From an uncultured Mycoplasmatota bacterium (lineage in GTDB: Bacteria; Bacillota_I; Bacilli_A; RF39; UBA660), in NCBI GenBank assembly GCA_946494435.1, contig CAMMBO010000016.1:1-17096 (forward strand): a DNA stretch of 17,096 nt, given 5' to 3'. Below the pieces are notes generated by a model. That model was not told where the DNA came from. It was given only the letters and a program-made list of their open reading frames with translations, and ran no database searches. A program made the position numbers and the translations under genes. This document shows positions 14,790 through 17,096 of the stretch, in pieces (position 1 is the first letter of the stretch; every line of letters starts with the position of its first letter).

Positions 14790-14846
14790 GAGAAAATGTA
14801 ATAAATTAGTTACGAATTTTCGTAAATGTATTTCTATTTTTCTATA

Positions 14847-14877
14847 TTGACTCTCTAGTTAACTGTAATGTTAAAGT
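14847..14877 (+). promoter_or_regulatory. MerR-type promoter/operator, copy 1
   Basis: TTGACT (14847-14852), a 19-bp spacer and TAAAGT (14872-14877). The over-long 19-bp spacer filled by an imperfect dyad centred on AGTTAACT is the hallmark of promoters untwisted by MerR-family activators. The same -35 and spacer, with one base changed, recur at 16575-16599 before the ABC exporter gene. It would transcribe the small gene at 14901 and probably merR. Confidence 0.8.
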
Positions 14878-14900
14878 AGAGTTGAAAGGAGGAAAAAATT

Positions 14901-15077
14901 ATAGATAGAGATACTAAAATTAAGATAGTACAACTTAAATTGCTTAAGATGTTATTATTGTTACTAAGAGATGAACTTGAAAGAGAAGATTATATTGTTA
15001 AGGAAACTGTAAAAGAAGAACAAAAGGTGTTAGTTTTGACAAAAAAGTTTAGAGGTAAATCTATTAAAGTTCTTTAA
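14901..15077 (+). CDS. Small gene with non-standard start (ATA or ATT), 58-59 residues
   Basis: A perfect AAAGGAGG (14885-14892) stands just downstream of the MerR-type promoter. No ATG, GTG or TTG lies at a useful distance. In the open frame the codons at the right spacing are ATT 14898 (5 bases away) and ATA 14901 (8 bases away, the usual distance here); the first TTG is at 14940 and the first ATG at 14949, both too far. The frame runs to TAA 15075. The product is amphipathic and charged: a Lys/Leu-rich helix with a Leu run at about residues 17-22, then an acidic-basic helix and a beta-like LVLTKKF, ending KSIKVL. It may use a rare start, as infC does, or be a gene that lost its ATG by one change (ATG to ATA). 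Family unknown. It lies between the operator and merR, so it is probably part of that regulon. Confidence 0.5.
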   Translation: MDRDTKIKIVQLKLLKMLLLLLRDELEREDYIVKETVKEEQKVLVLTKKFRGKSIKVL

Positions 15078-15084
15078 ATTGTAG

Positions 15085-15090
15085 TATGAT
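15085..15090 (+). promoter_or_regulatory. Possible extra -10 for merR
   Basis: TATGAT lies 17 bases before the merR start codon region, but the hexamer 17 nt upstream (TATTAA, 15062-15067) is a poor -35. It could give constitutive low-level merR expression independent of the 14847 promoter. Confidence 0.25.
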
Positions 15091-15107
15091 ATTTATGAAA
15101 GGTACTG

Positions 15108-15497
15108 ATGCTTATGCTGTATAGGATAGGTGAGTTTTCTAAACTTACGGGTATTCCAATTAGAACTCTTAGGTATTATGATAGTATAGACTTGTTTAAA
15201 CCTAGTGAAGTTGATTTGTTTACTAGTTATAGATATTATAAAGAAGAACAAGTTAAAGATTTAGAACTTATTAATGAGTTAAAAGAAGTGGGTTTTACTT
15301 TAGAAGAGATTAGAGATAATTGGAATAATTTTAGTGAAGAGTTGTTTCTTAAAAGAAAAGAGAAATTATTGGAAGAGATTAAACTTAAAAATGAAGCGAT
15401 TAAGAAAACAGATATTTTAAGAAGTAAACTTAAAGATGGTAAGATAACTGATAAGATAGTAGATAAAGAAATTATTAAGAAGAAATCAATATTTTAG
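15108..15497 (+). CDS. MerR-family transcriptional regulator
   Basis: 129 residues. The N-terminal winged HTH (about residues 4-75) is classic MerR: YRIGEFSKLTGIPIRTLRYYDSIDLFKP, then the wing with SYRYYKEEQ and a second helix pair ending GFTLEEI. A coiled-coil dimer helix follows (about 80-115). The C-terminal part is very short and Lys-rich, with no Cys metal site and no GyrI-like drug-binding domain, so the effector is unknown. AAAGG (15098-15102) supports ATG 15108; ATG 15114 also fits the family start. It lies between two near-identical 19-bp-spacer promoters (14847 and 16575), which are its likely targets. It would thus regulate itself and the ABC exporter, as in drug- or peptide-responsive MerR systems. 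The targets are inferred from the operators. Confidence 0.9.
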   Translation: MLMLYRIGEFSKLTGIPIRTLRYYDSIDLFKPSEVDLFTSYRYYKEEQVKDLELINELKEVGFTLEEIRDNWNNFSEELFLKRKEKLLEEIKLKNEAIKKTDILRSKLKDGKITDKIVDKEIIKKKSIF

Positions 15498-15512
15498 GAA
15501 AGGTGATGTTTT

Positions 15513-16538
15513 ATGAAAAATACAAATTTAATAATTGGAGAAGTTAATACATATAAGACTACTGGTGTTATGTTTAATGAAGTGATAAACTCTATTAATA
15601 ATGGAGAAAATTTATTAATTTTAGATAATAAAAATGAATATTTTGGTACCTTTAAGAGTGAACTTGATAAGAATAATTATAATACATTGGTTTTTAATTT
15701 AGATGATGCTTATAAAAGTAATAGTTTTAATCCTTTAATGTTACCTTATAAATATTATAAAGAAGGTAATAAGGATAAAGCAGTGGAAATGATTAAAGAA
15801 CTTGGGCTTGAAATATTTAAGACTGATAATCATTATAGTGATCCTTTTTGGGAAAATAGTGCAGCAGATTATTTTATGGCTTTAGTTTTGATACTATTTA
15901 AAGAAGGAAAAGAAGAAGAGATTAATTTAGGTAGTATTCAGGTTATGGTTAGTAAAAGTGATAATATTACTAAGTACTTTGATAGTTTAGATGTTCTTGA
16001 TTCTATTTATATTGCAGGAAGTACTACTGTTTATGCACCTGTTGAGACTAGAGGTAGTATTATTTCTGTTATGAAACAAAAATTAAATGACTTTTGTGTA
16101 AGAGAGATGCTATTTAATAATTTGTTAGGTAATGATATTGATTTAGCTAACATAAAAGATAAAACGGCAATATTTATTGTTTGCAATGAAAAGATAAATA
16201 AATTAGGTAATATTTTAATTGATGAGTTAGTTAATGTATCAATAGACAAAAATATTAAATTTACATTTTTCTTGGATGGATTATGTGATGTACCAGTATT
16301 ATTAGAGTTAAATAAAATATTAAATAAGAAAATGAATTTATTTGTAACAGTACGTTCTTTAGAAGAGTTAGAAGATAAGTATGGTAAGTACATAAAGAAT
16401 AAATTTGAAAATTGTGTTAGTAGTAAAGATGTTGTTGATAAAGACAAATTAATAGAAGTTGGTAATTCTAAAGATTATCCAGAATCTAAAGTTAATAAAG
16501 GTGTATATTTTAATGTAGAAGAGATTATTAAAGATTAA
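15513..16538 (+). CDS. Solitary VirD4/TraG-like ATPase with degenerate Walker motifs
   Basis: 341 residues with the order of blocks of the type IV coupling protein (VirD4/TraG) motor domain: nucleotide loop IGEVNTYKTTG (8-18), LLILDNKNEYF (34-44, like DxKGE), NTLVFNLDD with SFNPL (57-75), DPFWENSAADYFMALVL (110-126), TFFLDG (251-256) and LEDKYG near 286-291, where coupling proteins have their sensor region. Key residues differ. Walker A has Tyr14 in place of Gly before Lys15-Thr16, and Walker B ends Asp255-Gly256 instead of Asp-Glu. No N-terminal membrane helices, relaxase or other transfer genes are present. It starts 15 bases after merR, with AAAGGTGA upstream, and has its own terminator. 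It may bind but not hydrolyse nucleotide. What it does is unknown; descent from a conjugation coupling protein is inference. Confidence 0.65.
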   Translation: MKNTNLIIGEVNTYKTTGVMFNEVINSINNGENLLILDNKNEYFGTFKSELDKNNYNTLVFNLDDAYKSNSFNPLMLPYKYYKEGNKDKAVEMIKELGLEIFKTDNHYSDPFWENSAADYFMALVLILFKEGKEEEINLGSIQVMVSKSDNITKYFDSLDVLDSIYIAGSTTVYAPVETRGSIISVMKQKLNDFCVREMLFNNLLGNDIDLANIKDKTAIFIVCNEKINKLGNILIDELVNVSIDKNIKFTFFLDGLCDVPVLLELNKILNKKMNLFVTVRSLEELEDKYGKYIKNKFENCVSSKDVVDKDKLIEVGNSKDYPESKVNKGVYFNVEEIIKD

Positions 16539-16540
16539 AC

Positions 16541-16570
16541 GGAGTAGAAATATCTACTTCTTTTCTTTTT
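16541..16570 (+). terminator. Terminator after the VirD4-like gene
   Basis: GGAGTAGA (16541-16548) pairs with TCTACTTC (16553-16560), with one G-U pair, around AATA; TTTTCTTTTT follows. It insulates merR and the VirD4-like gene from the exporter promoter that starts 5 bases later. Confidence 0.85.
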
Positions 16571-16574
16571 CCTA

Positions 16575-16605
16575 TTGACTCTCCAGTTAACTGTAATGTT
16601 ATGCT
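16575..16605 (+). promoter_or_regulatory. MerR-type promoter/operator, copy 2
   Basis: TTGACT (16575-16580), a 19-bp spacer and TATGCT (16600-16605). The spacer contains the perfect palindrome CAGTTAACTG (16584-16593). From the -35 through the spacer it differs from copy 1 by a single base, while sequences outside differ, which argues for a conserved operator. It drives the ABC exporter gene. Confidence 0.8.
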
Positions 16606-16637
16606 TAAGATGTAAATCTTTTTGAAGGGGGAGTTTG

Positions 16638-17066
16638 ATGAAAAAGATAAAAAAAGATTTTAAAGAATTAAAGACAAATTTAAAGATGAGTTGGTATTTT
16701 GTTAGGAAGGAGAAACTTTACTTTATTATACTTGTTATTTTATCAATGATGTTAGCAGGACTTAGTTTTATTATTCCTTTGTTATCTGCACAGTTACTTT
16801 TAAAGCTTACAGATGGTTTGTTAAAAGATTTAATGCTAGTTGCTATTATTATATTCTTTATAGAAATATTAAGAAATGTAATATTATATTTCTTTAGAAA
16901 AATTTTTGAATTATATTCTATAAAGGCTACTACTAATGCACAAATTAAGATATTTGAAGAGACATTGAAAATAAAAACAGCAGTAATAGAAGATAATACT
17001 ACAGGAATGTTTATTGATAGGATTAATAATGATACAGAAGATATAATAGACTTCTTGCGAAACTAA
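16638..17066 (+). CDS. ABC exporter membrane domain, truncated by a stop
   Basis: 142 residues reading as the start of a type-1 ABC exporter half-transporter: a basic cytoplasmic helix (1-28), membrane helices at about 29-52 and 60-82, then a long cytoplasmic loop with DNTTGMFIDRINNDTEDIIDF, the usual ISRxxxD-like block preceding the third helix. A TAA at 17064 then ends the frame, well before the rest of the membrane domain (normally about 300 residues) and the ATPase. The remaining 30 bases offer no clear continuation in any frame. Possible causes are a nonsense change, a frameshift or an inserted element starting near 17055. ATG 16638, after GGGGGAG (16627-16633), is better than TTG 16635. 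Under the MerR-type promoter it would export the inducing compound. Confidence 0.7.
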   Translation: MKKIKKDFKELKTNLKMSWYFVRKEKLYFIILVILSMMLAGLSFIIPLLSAQLLLKLTDGLLKDLMLVAIIIFFIEILRNVILYFFRKIFELYSIKATTNAQIKIFEETLKIKTAVIEDNTTGMFIDRINNDTEDIIDFLRN

Positions 17067-17096
17067 TTATTATATAATAAAAATATGATATCCTTA

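Noticed and set aside
15513..16538. Integrative conjugative element
   Set aside because: Apart from the VirD4-like gene there is no relaxase, integrase, other transfer gene or attachment-site repeat in the window.
1..17096. CRISPR arrays, tRNA or rRNA genes
   Set aside because: No regularly spaced repeats and no cloverleaf or ribosomal RNA signature was seen on either strand by eye.

Overview
The window looks like chromosomal DNA of a very AT-rich, Gram-positive, Bacilli-type Firmicute, probably an uncultured gut-type lineage. Codons are strongly AT-biased (AGA for Arg, TTA for Leu, GAT, AGT). Shine-Dalgarno boxes are strong (GGAGG, AGGTGG, GGGGGAG), and GTG starts occur. TGA is a real stop (the XRE gene ends on it) and Trp is TGG, so this is not the mycoplasma code. 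A CwlJ-type spore cortex hydrolase suggests a spore former or a descendant of one.

Layout. Bases 1-390 hold no convincing protein gene, but have two good minus-strand promoters, each with a dyad, and one GC-rich hairpin. Next come cwlJ (minus), two tandem YerB/DUF3048 paralogues separated by a 73-residue unknown gene, and a YfhO-type membrane protein coupled to the second paralogue. A housekeeping pair follows: pta (phosphate acetyltransferase) and an exonuclease III gene. It converges on a PP2C-type phosphatase with a long unknown N-terminal half.

From 9600 to 12440 lies a compact plus-strand operon: a histidine phosphatase, a CYTH-like protein with altered active-site positions, an unknown gene whose frame shifts by -1 in a run of nine A, and a membrane-anchored XRE regulator. 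A membrane-anchored arylsulfotransferase (AssT family) has its own promoter just after the operon terminator.

The most interesting stretch is 14455-15107, which has no obvious long gene. It holds what looks like a type I toxin-antitoxin locus with Fst/par-like geometry. A 27-residue hydrophobic peptide is on the minus strand with its own promoter and a perfect Shine-Dalgarno box. A convergent ~114-nt RNA is on the plus strand. The two share a terminator stem, and a direct repeat gives the RNA complementarity to the peptide's mRNA leader. Immediately after it is a MerR-type promoter with a 19-bp spacer, followed by a small gene with a strong ribosome site but no ATG/GTG/TTG at the right place.

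The right end is a probable MerR regulon: small gene, merR, a solitary VirD4/TraG-like ATPase with degenerate Walker motifs, and an ABC exporter gene. The exporter is preceded by a second, nearly identical 19-bp-spacer promoter. Its reading frame stops after 142 codons, inside the membrane domain, 30 bases before the window ends. All names come from reading motifs; no database search was run.
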